Assembly (NCBI RefSeq): GCF_020379485.1
Contig: NC_063452.1
Coordinates: forward strand, 11,759,065-11,823,064
Direction of reading: 5' to 3'
Source of the DNA: Brassica napus
Taxonomy: Eukaryota > Streptophyta > Magnoliopsida > Brassicales > Brassicaceae
Length of the DNA stretch: 64,000 nucleotides
Shown: in pieces, positions 10,996 to 23,627 of the stretch
Layout of the letters: every line of letters begins with the position of its first letter
Position numbering within the stretch: the first letter of the stretch is position 1
Notes under the pieces: generated by a model
What the model saw: only the letters and a program-made list of their open reading frames with translations
The model's database searches: none
Told to the model about the DNA's origin: nothing
Program-made: the position numbers and the translations under genes

Positions 10996-11287
10996 TGTTG
11001 TTATATGAGTAATTAGAAAGAAACACAAAGGGGCGATGGTGGTGTAATTGGATAAGAGATGATGAAGATGGAATGCTTTTCACAGTGTGTGTACACGTTA
11101 GTCGAAATGCTAATGTAAACCGTGGGCCTTTTTAAATCGACCCGGCCCGTTAAAGGCCTATATTTTATAAAGCCATATTACAACTGTGTGCGTCTCCGTC
11201 TCTCTCTCTGGATATCTCTTTCTTTGCAATCAAGCCAGTTCGGGAAAAAAAAGAAGAGAATCGTCGCCGGAAAAGAAGAAAGCTCTA
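10996..11287. promoter_or_regulatory. Shared divergent promoter of bS6c and RPN12a
   Basis: Only 292 bp separate the two start codons. The interval contains TGGGCC (11123-11128), GGCCCGTTAAAGGCC (around 11144-11158) and a pyrimidine-rich CTCTCTCTCT tract near 11200. TGGGCC/GGCCCA are site II elements, common in promoters of plant ribosomal, mitochondrial and proteasome genes and bound by TCP factors. No clear TATA box lies on either side, which fits housekeeping bidirectional promoters. Joint control of the two genes is inference. Confidence 0.6.
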
Positions 11288-12526
11288 ATGGATCCGCAGC
11301 TCACAGAAGTATCGCAGCAGTTGGAGAGGTTCAAGGCGGCGTTTGTGAGGAAAGATTACAATACCTGCTCTGATCTCTTGTCTCGTCTTAAGGTACTACT
11401 ATGCGCTACTCTTCGGAGCCCTACTTTTGATTCGTTGGTTTCCACTTTGCATATTTTGTAGCTGAGGGGTTCAGATCTAGGAGAGATTCGTCTTTAGATT
11501 AGCAATGTGTAGGAGGATCTTTTAGTGCTGGATTGAGAATTTTCTGATGTTGTGTTTCAGGTTCTTCTGACGAAATTCACAAGTCTTCCTCCCTTGTTTG
11601 AGAATACTCCAAATGCTGCTCAGGAGCTCGCCATTGCTAGTACGTTTCTCTGTTCTGCTGCATAGATTTATTTGAATTTGATCTAGATTGCTCTTCTTAA
11701 AGGATTTTTTTGTTTATCTTACTAACAAATTGACGATTGTAAAACTTTCTAGGGGACATTTATGAGCACGCTGTTGTTCTCAGTGTAAAAACTGAGGATC
11801 AAGATGCTTTTGAGAGAGATTTCTTCCAGCTCAAACCCTACTATGTCGATGCCAGGGATCGTCTTCCACCGTCTCCACAGGAGAATCTTATCCTTGGTCT
11901 CAACCTCCTCAGGCTGCTCGTGCAAAACAGAATTGCTGAATTCCACACCGAGCTCGAGTTGCTCTCCTCTGCTACACTTGAGAATCCTTGCATCAAGCAT
12001 GCCGTTGAGCTTGAGCAGTCCTTCATGGAAGGTGCCTATAACCGTGTCCTCAGTGCTAGACAGACCGCACCTGATGCTACTTACGTCTATTTCATGGACC
12101 TTTTGGCAAAGACCATTAGGTATAGTCCGTCCTTCTCTGAGTTATTAGTTCAGTCTCATATAGCGTATTAGCTGATCCTTTTTCATTGGTATTATCAGAG
12201 ACGAAATAGCTGGATGCAGCGAGAAAGCTTATGATTATGTCTCTATCAGCGATGCCCGGCAGATGTTGCTCTTCTCTTCTGATCAAGAACTCTTGACCTA
12301 TGTCAATGAGGTAATACAACAAACATTTTGGAATCTTTTTTTAGTTCTTTCATGAACCCTTTGACGCGATTTGGTTTCTTATTAGGAGCACCCTGAGTGG
12401 GAAGTGAAGGACGGGTTTGTTGTGTTCCAGAAAGCCAAAGAAACTGCACCCTGCAAAGAGATTCCGTCTCTTCAGCTCATCAACCAGACTCTAAGCTACG
12501 CCAGAGAGCTGGAGCGTATCGTGTAA
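11288..12526 (+). CDS. RPN12A: 26S proteasome regulatory lid subunit RPN12a
   Basis: Five exons, 11288-11392, 11561-11639, 11753-12119, 12199-12310 and 12386-12526, total 804 nt for 267 aa, the usual family length. The protein begins MDPQLTEVSQQLERFKAAF and continues through LFENTPNAAQELAIARDIYEHAV, FFQLKPYYVDARDRLPPSPQ, LILGLNLLRLLVQNRIAEFH and LLAKTIRDEIAGCSEKAY, ending LSYARELERIV. This is the CSN8/PSMD8/EIF3K-type PCI region of RPN12, the subunit that completes assembly of the proteasome lid; in Arabidopsis RPN12a affects cytokinin responses. All junctions are GT/AG and the frame is unbroken, so it should be functional. Orthologue of At1g64520 as I recall it. Confidence 0.97.
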
Positions 12527-13200
12527 GATGGACTTTTACTCATTACTCGTCTCTTCCATTTTATTGTTAAGAAAAGAGCTTCAGGTCATAAAACTTTGTT
12601 ATCAATGTAATGACTGATTTGAAGAGATTCAATACTTGTATTTGGTTAATTGGTTTCGGCAAATCATTTGCCGCAAATGAGGTTCTTCGTTCGTACGTTG
12701 TTATTGCTTTGGTTGTTTTGTTATATTATGTTTTCCAGTGTGCGCTTTGGTTCTTCTCCTCTCTATGATGTTTTTTTTTTTTTTTTTTGTAAAATTGCTG
12801 TCCCCGAATTTGCTAGTATAAACTAGGCTTAGACATTGGAATATCGGCTTGTAGTGAATTTTTTTAGTTCAGTATCTCTTTGTTTGTATGGTTCTTTTTT
12901 ATTGGATAAAAAGTAGGAGAGATTTGTAGATCCTGTAACGTACACAACTTCAAACAAGTGAGTTTCTTTGTTGTTTCTCGGAACATTGCTTCTATGTTAG
13001 TTTCCTTAGAAGTGGAGTTTTTTTTTTCGTTCTTTTTGACTAAACAGAAGTGGAGTTTGTGTTTAACTTTCCAAGATATCTCTTTATCATCAATAAGTAT
13101 ATTAGGGAAATCTTCTCTACTGAAAAACAAGTATAATAGCAAAATAACCTTATAATCATGTAGGATATTACAATTTGTACAATTCACTTTTAACATAAAA
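12527..13200. other. RPN12a 3' region and spacer
   Basis: Starts with the RPN12a 3' untranslated region. A ~20-bp T tract lies near 12771-12789. Beyond that, AT-rich DNA with no supportable gene; open frames at 12864-13196 (-) and 12958-13155 (+) are low-complexity. Confidence 0.5.
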
Positions 13201-14567
13201 CTAGACCCTCTCCCGCGGCACGCGGATTTGAATTTTCGGTTTTTGGTTATTTATTTAACTAAATAATGTATTTGTAATATTTGATGTATTGTATTCACTA
13301 AGTAAATAATTTTTTTGACATCTTAAACCATCTATTTACGATGAATATTTGATATCATATAAAAAATTGAACAAATAGACGTAATTAGAGAATTGTAGAC
13401 GATATATAAAAACAATGGTTATTAATATAAAATATGAAGAAATATTATATTATGACTTAGGATGGCATAAAAGATTATAAATTAGTTATACATGTTTAAA
13501 GAAAATAAAATGATTTTTAAACTTCTATGAAAAAATTAACATATAAAAAAGGACGATGAATTAGTCATCAAATTGTAAATAATTTCATAATTTTATTAAT
13601 AATAAATTATTTATAATCTTTGTTTTTCGTCAAGATAATTATTAAATGTCCATAACATTAATATGTTAAAAGGCCATATTATGAAAGTCCATGTTGTAAC
13701 CGTTTTTTTTTCCGGGAAGTGTAACAAAAAAAATTACATTTAACTCTTCGTTTTGTTTAAGTTTGTGTCTGTAAAAGATTAAAAAAAACATTTCTATCTT
13801 TTTCAATGTTCAATTTGAAGCTTATTATGCGGAAATCATACGCAAATATAGGCAATTGGTTGGAATCTCTATATCTTTATATTCTTATAAATTTTAAATT
13901 TATTGTTTCCTGTTCTGCAAGCAAATCAATTACCGAAGTAATAGATCAATTGGTTGGAATCAAATCTATTCTTATAATTAGTGTAATTATGGTTACAGTT
14001 TCTATATTTAATAGGTACATTAAAGATATTATGTTTTGATTAATTGAAGATATTGGATTTTGAGTTTGTATTTATTGATTTTTTTTTTATAAAGCTTAGA
14101 AAATCAATGGGATGATTGGTTGGTTGATACATCCTATAAAGAAAACGAAAACTATAGGTGGTTTGAATATTATACATCGATCGATGCATGATGTAAGTTG
14201 ACTATATAAAACTTGAACATGATCATTTCAAACTAAAGTATAGGTAGGTTATATGCATTTGTTATATTGTAGTTAATATATTTTAAATATTACATAAGTC
14301 AAGTGATTCACGTTTTCGTAAAAATAAAATTCAAGTTCATTATTGGGCCGTACTCGTACGTAATAAGCTACGTTAAATATGATGTATTTTTAGGTTCATT
14401 TAATGACATTACGTTTAAATTTGATTAAGGAAAACTCATTAATTTAACTGGAAAAGACAAACATTAAAATATGTAGGTTTATTTAATTCCCAGTGGCATG
14501 GAAGTGTAAATAAGTTAGAAAACTTAGGGGTATTTTTTAATGGGTACTTCTCTTTTAATAATAGAGA
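13201..14567 (-). mobile_element. Non-autonomous Helitron, complete, 1367 bp
   Basis: Read on the minus strand it begins TCTCTATTATTAAAAGAG at 14567 and ends ...GAGGGTCTAG at 13201. Just before the 3' end is a GC-rich hairpin (CCGCG...GCGG around 13213-13225). The base before the 5' TC is A and the base after CTAG is T, so insertion was between A and T without target duplication, as Helitrons do. The interior is AT-rich and I see no Rep/helicase coding, so it depends on another element. An open frame at 13806-14039 inside it is not convincing. Confidence 0.85.
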
Positions 14568-15267
14568 TTAACTAGGTTTTTTCCTACACCAAATGCAATA
14601 TTAAATTTTAACTTAAATTATATTTTAAGATAAATTTTTGTTAATATTTTTATACATATTTACGATATAATTTGGTTATTTCTTTAATTTAAGGTGTTTT
14701 TCAAATTTTTACTTTTGGTTATTGTATATCCAATTTATTTTTATGTTGAGTTAAATGTTAATTTATGAGTTTTTTTTTTTAGGTTTGTTAATATTGTTTT
14801 TTTTATTACAATTTCTGTTAAAAATATTAGTTTGCTAATATGATATTATTTTTATTTTAAATTGGCATTGTGGAAGTTTTTATTTGATTTTAATATTATA
14901 TATTATTTTCTTATTAACTTTTAGTATAATTGACCGAACGAATCGATTAATTCGCGGTATTTATAAGAACTTCGGATGTCTCCAGAATGAAACAAATTAT
15001 AAACATAGACATTCGTTTGAAATGGAGCAAAATCACGAATACTACCAGAACGAGTCAGCTCTGGTTGTAAAGGGGTTGCGGCTGTAACTTCTGCCACCCG
15101 ATTCGATTTGCGCTGGAAAGGACTATTTACATTGCTTGGGTTTCCGGTAAACAGGCGAAAACATTTTTTTTTATCAAAAAAAAAATAATCACGAATACTG
15201 CAAAAAACCATGTCTATCCGTCACTATAATGGTGAGAAACTGCTGGCTCTGTTTGTTGTTATTTATT
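14568..15267. other. AT-rich spacer
   Basis: Very AT-rich to about 14930, then mixed composition. No gene supported; the 14884-15211 frames on both strands show no known domain. Confidence 0.4.
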
Positions 15268-15620
15268 GAAGCCCACACTGAAGGCCTGAAGCCCACACTG
15301 AAGGCCTAAAACCACTTATGATCCATTAAAAAGTTTCAATAGTTCATGCGTTAAGGTTAGCTGATATAAATATGTCTTTAGATGTTCTTTGGTTGTAACA
15401 TTTGGCTGCACAGTTCAGCCACACAACAAACCTTTTTCTGATATCAATCAAACTTGTTTGTTATTAAAGACAACTTAAAAGTTTTATCTCCTCTCTTTAC
15501 CACCAAAGAACATTTAAATACATATTTATATCACTCTAGAAACCCTAACATTTGAACTATTGAGATTTCTTAATGGTTCATAAGTGGACCTTTCATAAGT
15601 GGACCTTCAGTGTGGTCTTT
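15268..15620. mobile_element. MITE-like element with long imperfect inverted repeats
   Basis: The left arm (CACACTGAAGGCCTAAAACC..CACTTATGATCCATTAA) pairs imperfectly with the right arm around 15555-15618 (TTAATGGTTCATAAGTGG..CCTTCAGTGTGG). On the left GAAGCCCACACTGAAGGCCT is tandemly duplicated (15268-15307); on the right a CATAAGTGGACCTT unit is duplicated. Length and non-coding interior suggest a MITE, possibly hAT-derived, but I could not fix a target duplication. Confidence 0.5.
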
Positions 15621-15739
15621 AATACTATCTAATCTATTAAAAGGGGAGTTTGCAGATGCGGGTGGTTGCGATTTTAAGTGGTTTTAAGAGATTTGTACGA
15701 CTGGTACTGCGGTTAGAAATTGGTATGTATGCGGGATAC

Positions 15740-16210
15740 TTATGACTGGTTAACCATCAAATACAACACCGATTAAATAATAAATTAAAAATATTTACAT
15801 TTTATATAATTATAAAAATACTAAACATCATAATATTATAATAAATATAAAAATTATATTTATAAATTTTTAATTTTTAATTTTTAAAAATTATAGAAAA
15901 TATTTTTATCTAAAAAATTTATAATATAAATTAAAATATAACATATATATTTTAGTATTTCTATTATTTCAATTTAAAATTTTTATTTTTGTATTTATAT
16001 AGTTTTTTAAAAAAGAAAAAAAATTATACATTCCCGCAACCGCCCGCAACCGTAAACGCTAGTTGGAACCAACTTTTGAATTTAAGAGGTTTAAAGCGGT
16101 TTGAAGCGATTTAGAGCAGTTTGAGTGATTGTTGCAAATTGCCAACAACCGCTAACAACCGCAAAAGTTACGTTTGCGGGTGGTAGCGGGAAAACCAGTC
16201 ATGCCCTTAG
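15740..16210. mobile_element. Possible hAT-like MITE nested in the Helitron
   Basis: The right end reads GCGGGAAAACCAGTCATGCCC. The left side has a matching complement-like phrase, TTATGACTGGTT, near 15748. GC-rich motifs CCGCAACC and GCGGTTTG recur in both arms around an AT-rich core. This pattern resembles a common Brassica MITE family, but the left end is degraded and no target duplication is clear. Confidence 0.4.
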
Positions 16211-16468
16211 TTTTACCTTTTACAATGACATGTCATTGAGATATTTATTGAACCTATATTTAAGTATGTTTGTTTTTTTCCTAATTTAAATTATAGATTT
16301 CCTTATAATCGAATCTTAACCAAAATAGATTTTCCAATAGATTTTCTAATATATTTTGTATTAACGTATTAAATGTTTTCCGATATTTATTAGTATTAAA
16401 TAATAAAGTAAGAAACACATATCATAATCAATTTATATAATATATAAATAAAATAAAAATAACCTATT

Positions 16469-16543
16469 CATAAATTATTGGTATAATGTTTTCATATAAT
16501 AAGTCCAATTAGTTATATGAAAACATTATACCAATAATTTATG
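16469..16543. repeat. Perfect 31-bp inverted repeat (hairpin)
   Basis: Arms at 16469-16499 and 16513-16543 are exact reverse complements, separated by a 13-base loop. The arm begins CATAAATTATTGGTATAATG. The sequence is about 80% AT. It lies inside the Helitron at 15628-17291. A transcript would fold into a perfect 31-bp stem. Confidence 0.95.
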
Positions 16544-17291
16544 AAACATTGTAATATAATAAACGATTAAAATAAGAAAAATATTTATTTAAAGTAATAA
16601 ATATTTTTTATGTTTTAAAATGTTATACTAACAATTAGTTAATACATTTTAATTAAAAATATATATTATACCATTTAATACAAAAAAATTAAAGTAAGAA
16701 CAAATATTTAGATGTTCACATGTCAAACTCTAGGAATAAAAAATGAAAGCCGAAATAAATTTTTTTAACAAATTTATTTTTGTAGAAATTATTATTCCAA
16801 ATTTTTAAAAATTTATTTTATTTATTTTAAAGGGTGCTAAATTTTTGGAATTAGAAAAATTTATGACCCAACCCTATATTGTTTTAGTATGAATAATTGA
16901 AATTTATATCATAATATTTTATTTTAATTTTACGTTTTGTTATAAGTGCATAGTTTACTTTTTAATCTAAATTTATGAATATAATGTGCAACTTTATTTT
17001 GTGATATACATTTTTTGTGAAAAATAGTTTAAAATATATACTACAAAGCTTTATGGTGTAAAAGCAAACAAATATATGACTTTAAAAATTATGAAATTAT
17101 CTGCAAAAATAGTAAAAGAAGCAAAAGAAGAAAAAGACCATACATATTGTCTATAACATTATTTTGTTCAAAAAAACTATAAACATTTGAAAATATGGTT
17201 AATGTGAAGAATATTTACCGTTCATCATGTAGAAAAAAAACTTTTACGTATATAAAAATGAAAACAAACATCCGCGCGGATCAAGGTCTAG

Positions 17292-18119
17292 TCTGCATTA
17301 AAAATCCAACTTTTTTTTAAAAAAAATTAGAATTTGTACTCCGTATACAAAAATAAACACCGTATTTTGGTAACTGATATACACCAAACTTTCTTCTTAG
17401 ACTTAGTTGTGCTTCGCTTGCTTCTGGTTTTTGTCTTGCTGCACATTAAGGATCAGTCTCTCCAAAAGTCCAGAGAAACTGCCGTCTTCAAGAAACAACC
17501 ATTACTAGACCTTTGTTCTTAAACAATGTCTCAGATTTTCAGTTTCAGCTACTTCTCCAACAGTTGTCCTGATTTAGTTCTTCAAGTCAAACACCTTGGG
17601 CTACATATGTATATACAACCCTGATTTTATGCATGCTTAGGAACATGATTTAACTCACTTGACTTTCTTTATCTTATCTTCTTAGAAAATCTGATGTTCA
17701 CTTGCAATCATCTATTAATTAATCAATCATAAAAGATACTTCAACAAATTGGTTTAAAAAAAGATTGTTTTCAGTTTTGGAGGTTGAATCTGACTAGGAA
17801 TTTTACTTGGATACGTTTCATTTCAATCCATATCTCATGAATCTCGTGGATGTATTTGATCAATGAAACTCGTGCGTACTTATTTTAACTTAAGTGTGAT
17901 TAACGCATACTATTATTATATATGGAAAAGCAAGATACTATCTTGTGTTAAGACGACACACTATCAAAAGTCTCAAAATGTTTTAGTTAAACAAATTTTT
18001 TTTTAAAAAACTTTATAGGATATATCGCCGGCTAAAGTTACAAGCGTAATATACTTTTTAATATTAAACCTCAAAAATTGCAGCTTGCAAGAATGTTCAT
18101 GTAAAAAACAATAAATTAC
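17292..18119. other. Intergenic stretch, possible gene debris
   Basis: 17380-17600 is less AT-rich than its surroundings, with an open frame at 17334-17522, but I recognise no protein. The rest is AT-rich without structure. Confidence 0.35.
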
Positions 18120-18341
18120 AAGAATGACTTTTAGAAATTATTTGGAAGATATCAAGAGTCTGAAAGAGAGTTTCATACGATCAGAGATTATTCATGTACC
18201 AAAAACGCAAAATACAAAGACGGATAACCTAGCACGCAGTGTCATGACACAAACGGCTTTCGTCGTTCACATGGATCAACATCTTCCAGCGTGGTTTACA
18301 AGGTCAATATGAGTCTGTAACATTGTTGACAAAAAAAAAAA
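18120..18341 (+). pseudogene. LINE-1 3' end fragment (RNase H-like C terminus) with A-tail
   Basis: A single frame reads FRNYLEDIKSLKESF, SEIIHVPKTQNTKTDNLARS and HLPAWFTRSI, the very C terminus of a plant LINE-1 ORF2 RNase H-like domain. The stop (18310-18312) is followed within about 20 bases by a pure A tract (18330-18341). It looks like a strongly 5'-truncated LINE insertion. No target duplication was identified. Confidence 0.8.
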
Positions 18342-21190
18342 ATACAATAACATTCATTCGATCGAGTTGAATTCTCTACTTGCGAATATATTTCTACTGA
18401 AGTATGCTATTCAATACCAGAATGATCTATATTCACCTATCAAAAAGGCTTTCAGAATACTATTTTTGTAACGCCATTACAGTAGCTATTGTTACCAAGT
18501 GGGCAACTAAGAAAGCAACCATGTTTTCCTACATAATTTCGTTCAAACTACAAGAAATATTGACTAAAAATTCCTTCTGATTTAATATTAAATATACCGA
18601 GTTCCAAAAATATTTTTGTCACTAGATTCTTAGAAAGGAGTGTCTACAAAAGACAGATTCAGCTAGCCACTCACTAAAATCTCAGACTGTATGCTATGGA
18701 CCATTCAAAGCTTGATTATATCATTATATGTATTGTTCTCTAAAAGGCTACCAATAATAGCATGCCATATAGAAAATAGGACATGACCAACTCTCTATCT
18801 CTGTTGGCATTTAATTTGGTAATCCAATATCACAACCTAACCCGTTTTAACACATAAAGCAAAGATTCCAACTTTGTCAATGTCATTCAGATTCCAAAGG
18901 TGGAGGAGTCTCTTTTCTTAATTCCATTTAATCAAAAAGTTTATTGTATATTCAACATCTCTCACCCAACGACCCCTTTTTAATTGCTAATATAGCGCGG
19001 GATCCTTAGAAACAGACAAGGCCTCCCAAGGTGGAGGAGTTTATATATTATTCACACCATTTCATCTCATTTAGTTTATCTTAACGTCCCTTCTACCATT
19101 TACTTTTATTATATTCATATCCTACAAATTGTTGATTAATAATTGATTCTTAGAGGTTGGACCATATTGTTTTTGTTTTATTTATTTTTTAAAATTGAAT
19201 TTGGATCGATAAATTTTTCAAGAAAAGACCAATCATTGAAAATATTTATGATAGATTCACAAACAAAAATCATTATTTTTAGACTCAACGCGGTATCCAA
19301 AACCAAATATAGTGAAACAACAACAACATCTTTTTTGGGGTGAGTCAATAAAACTTTCAGGTTAGTACATTTTAATACGTCTATCATAACTAATTTCTTT
19401 TTGCAACTTTTTCTACAGAGGAGATGCAAATAATCTGAGACATTTGGGTTCTATTTCTCTGCAAAGTAATATTCTGACATGATTCTCACTTGAAAATACC
19501 TGAAGTTAATCTTCATATTGAGTTTATATCTATGAGGCAGTTGTTTAATTAATACGAATTAGATGGATCATTCTAGACCTGCAAATAAGACATGCAAATG
19601 TATTTTTGAGTTGGAAAATATTATAAAATAATTGTACTTTATAAATAAAATTTAGTGGGATTGTTAGTGGGTAGTAGTTGGATTTGCGTTAGAATACTTT
19701 TTGATGATTTTCATAATCAAGCTTGAAGATCTCCTTCTCATCCATTGATGGATTTGGATCCTCCAAGAACAAAGAGGTCAATTAGCTTACTCTATTGTGG
19801 CATTCTCCAAATCCCCACCGTATCTTTTGCATAAACCACTTACAATTTACTAGCAAAAATAACTACGTGACAATTTAATTAAAGGTGGAATTTAAGAATA
19901 TTCTCAACATATCAATTAATTATGTGTTTGATGAGGAATTGTGATGTGTTAAGATCATATACATATTTTATATCTGTGATTAAAGAAATGATCATCAAGT
20001 TTTTGTTATATTCCGTCGTTTACTGGTAGCATTCCTAACATGAACAACTATTGTTTGCAGATTAGTGACACAAGTATAGTGAGATTTTGAAGAAGGAAAT
20101 ATATACAAAAGCTCTAATTTATATTCCATGTATTAATGGAGTGTTATAAAATTTTAAGTTATTGCTACACATGAAACGTATAAATCGCTTCTCAATATAT
20201 ACTATCTTATCAAAATTAGTTCCAAAAAAAAAATACTATCTTATTAAAACAAAAACATTATATAGAAGTAATCTTATCCATACGTGTGATTTATGATTTG
20301 TCAATCAAATTTTAAATATTTTTAGACATTTCATTACTACTAATTTACTAATTATTTACATATTAAATATTTTAATAGAATACATCATCACACAATATTT
20401 TTTTGTCATTGAATAATTTTTTTAGTTTTAAATATTTCATATTTAGTCGAACAAAATCTTATAGATTTTTATTTATTTTTTAGATAACTAAATAAATTTG
20501 TAATTATTATTAAAATATACCTAAATATAAAATTAATTTAGTCCTAAATTAAAAATAAAATAATTAATTTTTAAAAATCTGAAAAAAATAAATAAATATT
20601 TATCAGCATAAACATAAAAATCAAACTGATTAACAAATATAAACAAAAATAAAAATTAAATTAAATTACATTTGTTATAAAAATTAAGTTCACATTTTAA
20701 AATCGAGAGTGAAAATCTAGTATATATACTTCAAAATCTGCCACTATTCATAATCTATATACATGTTATCAATCGTCTAAGTTTTTTTTCATTTTAACAA
20801 CCGATTCCCGTAGCCGTATGAAGAAGGGAAACAAGAATGTGAAATTATGTGAAAGTGAAATTTCACTTTTTTCTAAGAAAAATTATGTTTTACAATATAA
20901 GTGAACTAAATTCAATATAAAACTGAAACAAAAACCTTTAAAAAATCACAAAAATATATATAAGAATTAAAACAAGTGAAAGTTAACTAAAGTAATAAAA
21001 AACAACAACATCATTAGTAATATCTCTTATATCATTAAAATTAAAAAGCCTTGAATGAATGAAATATTTTAAATCAAATATTTTGATGATTACATATTAG
21101 GTTAGAAGAATATATGTTAATGAATAAAAAATGGAAAATATGTGGTTTAGTATTAGAATTTTAGTATATTGGTATTACTAATATTTTTAA
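18342..21190. other. AT-rich intergenic DNA
   Basis: About 2.8 kb with no supportable gene. 20230-20720 is extremely AT-rich and ends ..GAAAATCTAGT, which could be a worn Helitron 3' end but lacks a GC hairpin. A short palindrome (GTGAAATTTCAC) is near 20858-20869. Confidence 0.5.
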
Positions 21191-21366
21191 TTTAAATAAT
21201 TACAAAAACACATCTGTTTCTTGGTTCGGTTCGGTAGTTTAAACCGAACCGAACCACTCGGGTTGAAAAAATCTTCAGCCGAATGGTTTGAAATAGACTT
21301 TGGTTTGGTTTGAATCGGTTTCGGTTCGGTTTGACTCGGTTCTGTTCGGTTATTTTGCCCACCCCT
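21191..21366. repeat. CGGTT/AACCG-rich dispersed repeat fragment
   Basis: Dense copies of GGTTCGGTT, TTTGGTTTGG and their complements, ending GCCCACCCCTAAA. The same kind of sequence occurs at 48,056-48,130 and 50,010-50,070. It is a widespread Brassicaceae repeat; the parent element cannot be named from this piece. An overlapping open frame is not a gene. Confidence 0.6.
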
Positions 21367-21901
21367 AAATTGATTAGGTAAGAGATAGAGACTTTGAACG
21401 TATTTTTGGTCACGTCATATAGATTATAGAAATGTGTGTGTTAAAGAGAAAGGGTACATGAAATGGAGAAAAAGATTCGGAGAATAATACCATTAGAAAG
21501 TTGGACATCGTATTGATAAATAGTGTTACCCAAAAATATGGCACTATCTATGCATGGTTTCCACTTTGTATATTACATTACAGTGGTTTATATATGTAAA
21601 AATTTGGAAGATTATAGTTTGTAAACACCCAGTATCAAAGTATAATGTTTGCTCCGTGACTCATCATCCTCTAGTCAATTAGAGTTGGCTAACCAAACAT
21701 TTATTTTAATCACATTCTCATTCCGTTTATCATTTGTTTTGGTGCCAATCAATTTCCCTTTATACGTTATTGATTTTTTACTTCTTTTGAAGAAAAAAAT
21801 TGTTTATTGATCAGAAATTTAATTCAAAATAAAGAATACATAGGGTAATGTTGTCTCCCTTCACCGCATATGTCCTGCTATGTTCCTCCAACACGTAGCA
21901 C

Positions 21902-21909
21902 TATAAATA
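21902..21909 (+). promoter_or_regulatory. TATA box of the SDR gene
   Basis: TATAAATA sits 92 bases upstream of the start codon at 22001. A purine-rich GAGAGAGAAAGAAAG leader lies directly before the ATG, a usual plant 5' untranslated arrangement. Confidence 0.7.
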
Positions 21910-22000
21910 GTAACCCCAAACACACTCAAAATACTCAACTGCTCTCCTTAACAAAAACAGAACCAAAACTAATAGACACAGAGAGAGAAAGAAAGAAAAA

Positions 22001-23627
22001 ATGATTGAGACGGTTAAGCACCTGATTGGGTCCGGTGGCCCAAGCGGATTCGGATCCAGATCCACAGCCGATCATGTCACTGTTAATTGTGATCTCCGAT
22101 CTCTAACAGCAATCATCACCGGAGCGACGTCGGGAATAGGAGCGGAGACGGCGCGAGTTCTGGCAAAGCGTGGAGCGAGGCTTGTGATTCCGGCTCGGAG
22201 TCTCAAAACCGCCGAGGAAACAAAGTCACGTATCCTCTCTGAGTTTCCTGATGCGGAGATCATCGTCATGCATCTTGATCTCAGCTCCCTTGCCTCCGTT
22301 CGACGATTCGTAGCTGATTTCGAATCTCTTCATCTCCCTCTTAACATCCTCATGTAAACAAACATTCTTCTTGATCACCCCAAGAATCATACATATATAT
22401 ATATATATATGATAATTAATCAATGTCCGGTATAATATTACAGCAACAATGCTGGAAAATACGCGCACAAGCACGCCATCTCTGAGGACGGCGTGGAGAT
22501 GACATTCGCCACTAATTATCTCGGTAATTATTTATTTTAATAATTAATCAATCATTTCTTCATTTTATATGGCCCGTCTAATTAATGGTGATTAGGTGAC
22601 TAAACATAAATTAATCCATGTGGTTTTGCTCTGGACGCACAGGCCATTTTCTGCTCACTAAGCTGCTGTTAAAGAATATGATCGAAACGGCGGCGCAAAC
22701 TGGCGTTCAAGGCCGCATCGTCAACGTTACATCGGTGATTCACAGCTGGTTCTCTGGCGATATGTTGCAATATCTCGCCGATATCTCCCGAAACAATAGG
22801 TACATTAATTAAACTATATATATTCCAATCATTTAATCATCTTTTTGCGAATGATTTAATGTTATAGTACTATTAATTAAAAGGTGTTATGCGACGACAA
22901 AATATAAACGCCGTCGTCCTCCTCACTTTCTTTTTACTATTTAATTGCTTCCACATAATAATAGTACTAAATTATTTAAATGCTTGACCTGCGTTTTGTA
23001 GAAATTACGACGCGACCCGAGCTTACGCGCTCTCCAAGCTCGCCAACGTTCTCCACACCATAGAGCTCTCCCGGATTCTACATGTAAGTAACTAAACATA
23101 TCTAGCCTTTTTCATTTTTCCATCTTTGTTCATAAATTAATAGATAGTTCTACTAATCACTGTATAGAAAATGGATGCTAATGTAACGGCAAACTGTGTT
23201 CATCCTGGAATCGTGAGAACACGTCTCACACGTGACCGAGAAGGTCTCATCACTGATTTAGTCTTTTTCTTGACCTCCAAGCTATTGAAGTCTGTTCCTC
23301 AGGTACCTAATTAAGATTATCATTTTATATTACCTACACATATAAATCTTACGGAAACTGATCCGGCCTATTAATTATTATATATAGGCAGCAGCAACGA
23401 CTTGCTACGTGGCAACTAGCCCCAGATTGAGGAACGTGTGCGGCAAGTACTTCTCGGACTGCAACGAAGCTCGGACATCTAAATTGGGATCGTGCAATAT
23501 TAAAGCTCAGAGACTATGGACTGCTTCTGAGTTGCTGGTTTCTCCAGCTTCCTGTACTCCCCATCTTTACCGAACATTTAAATGCTCTTTAACCAACGAT
23601 GCTATATGTAAATCCCAAGCCCTGTAA
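22001..23627 (+). CDS. Short-chain dehydrogenase/reductase (TIC32-like SDR)
   Basis: Six exons, 22001-22353, 22444-22523, 22643-22799, 23002-23083, 23168-23302 and 23388-23627, total 1047 nt for 348 aa. It has the classical SDR layout: NAD(P)-binding TGATSGIG at about residues 40-47, NNAG at 119-122, catalytic Ser in VNVTS at about 175, and the YxxxK pair in YALSK (Y205, K209). ANCVHPGIVRT follows, the usual post-catalytic motif. The basic ARSLKTAEE segment after strand 2 suggests NADPH preference. Family members are often annotated as TIC32-like or retinol dehydrogenase-like; the substrate cannot be read from sequence. The C terminus extends past the SDR fold (KAQRLWTASELLVS onward). No lesions. 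Corresponds to At1g64590 as I recall. Confidence 0.92.

Larger units (their letters stand above)
15628..17291 (+). mobile_element. Non-autonomous Helitron, 1664 bp, with nested repeat
   Basis: The 5' end is TCTAATCTATTAAAAGGGGA preceded by A. The 3' end is ATCCGCGCGGAT (a perfect 12-base palindrome at 17270-17281) then CAAGGTCTAG, followed by T at 17292. These are the TC...hairpin...CTAG hallmarks of a Helitron inserted between A and T. The interior is AT-rich, holds a GC-richer inverted-repeat element (about 15740-16210) and a perfect long hairpin at 16469-16543, and has no helicase coding. Confidence 0.8.

Noticed and set aside
20690..20722. Helitron 3' end (..AAAATCTAGT)
   Set aside because: CTAG-T is present but no GC hairpin precedes it and no matching 5' TC end was found.
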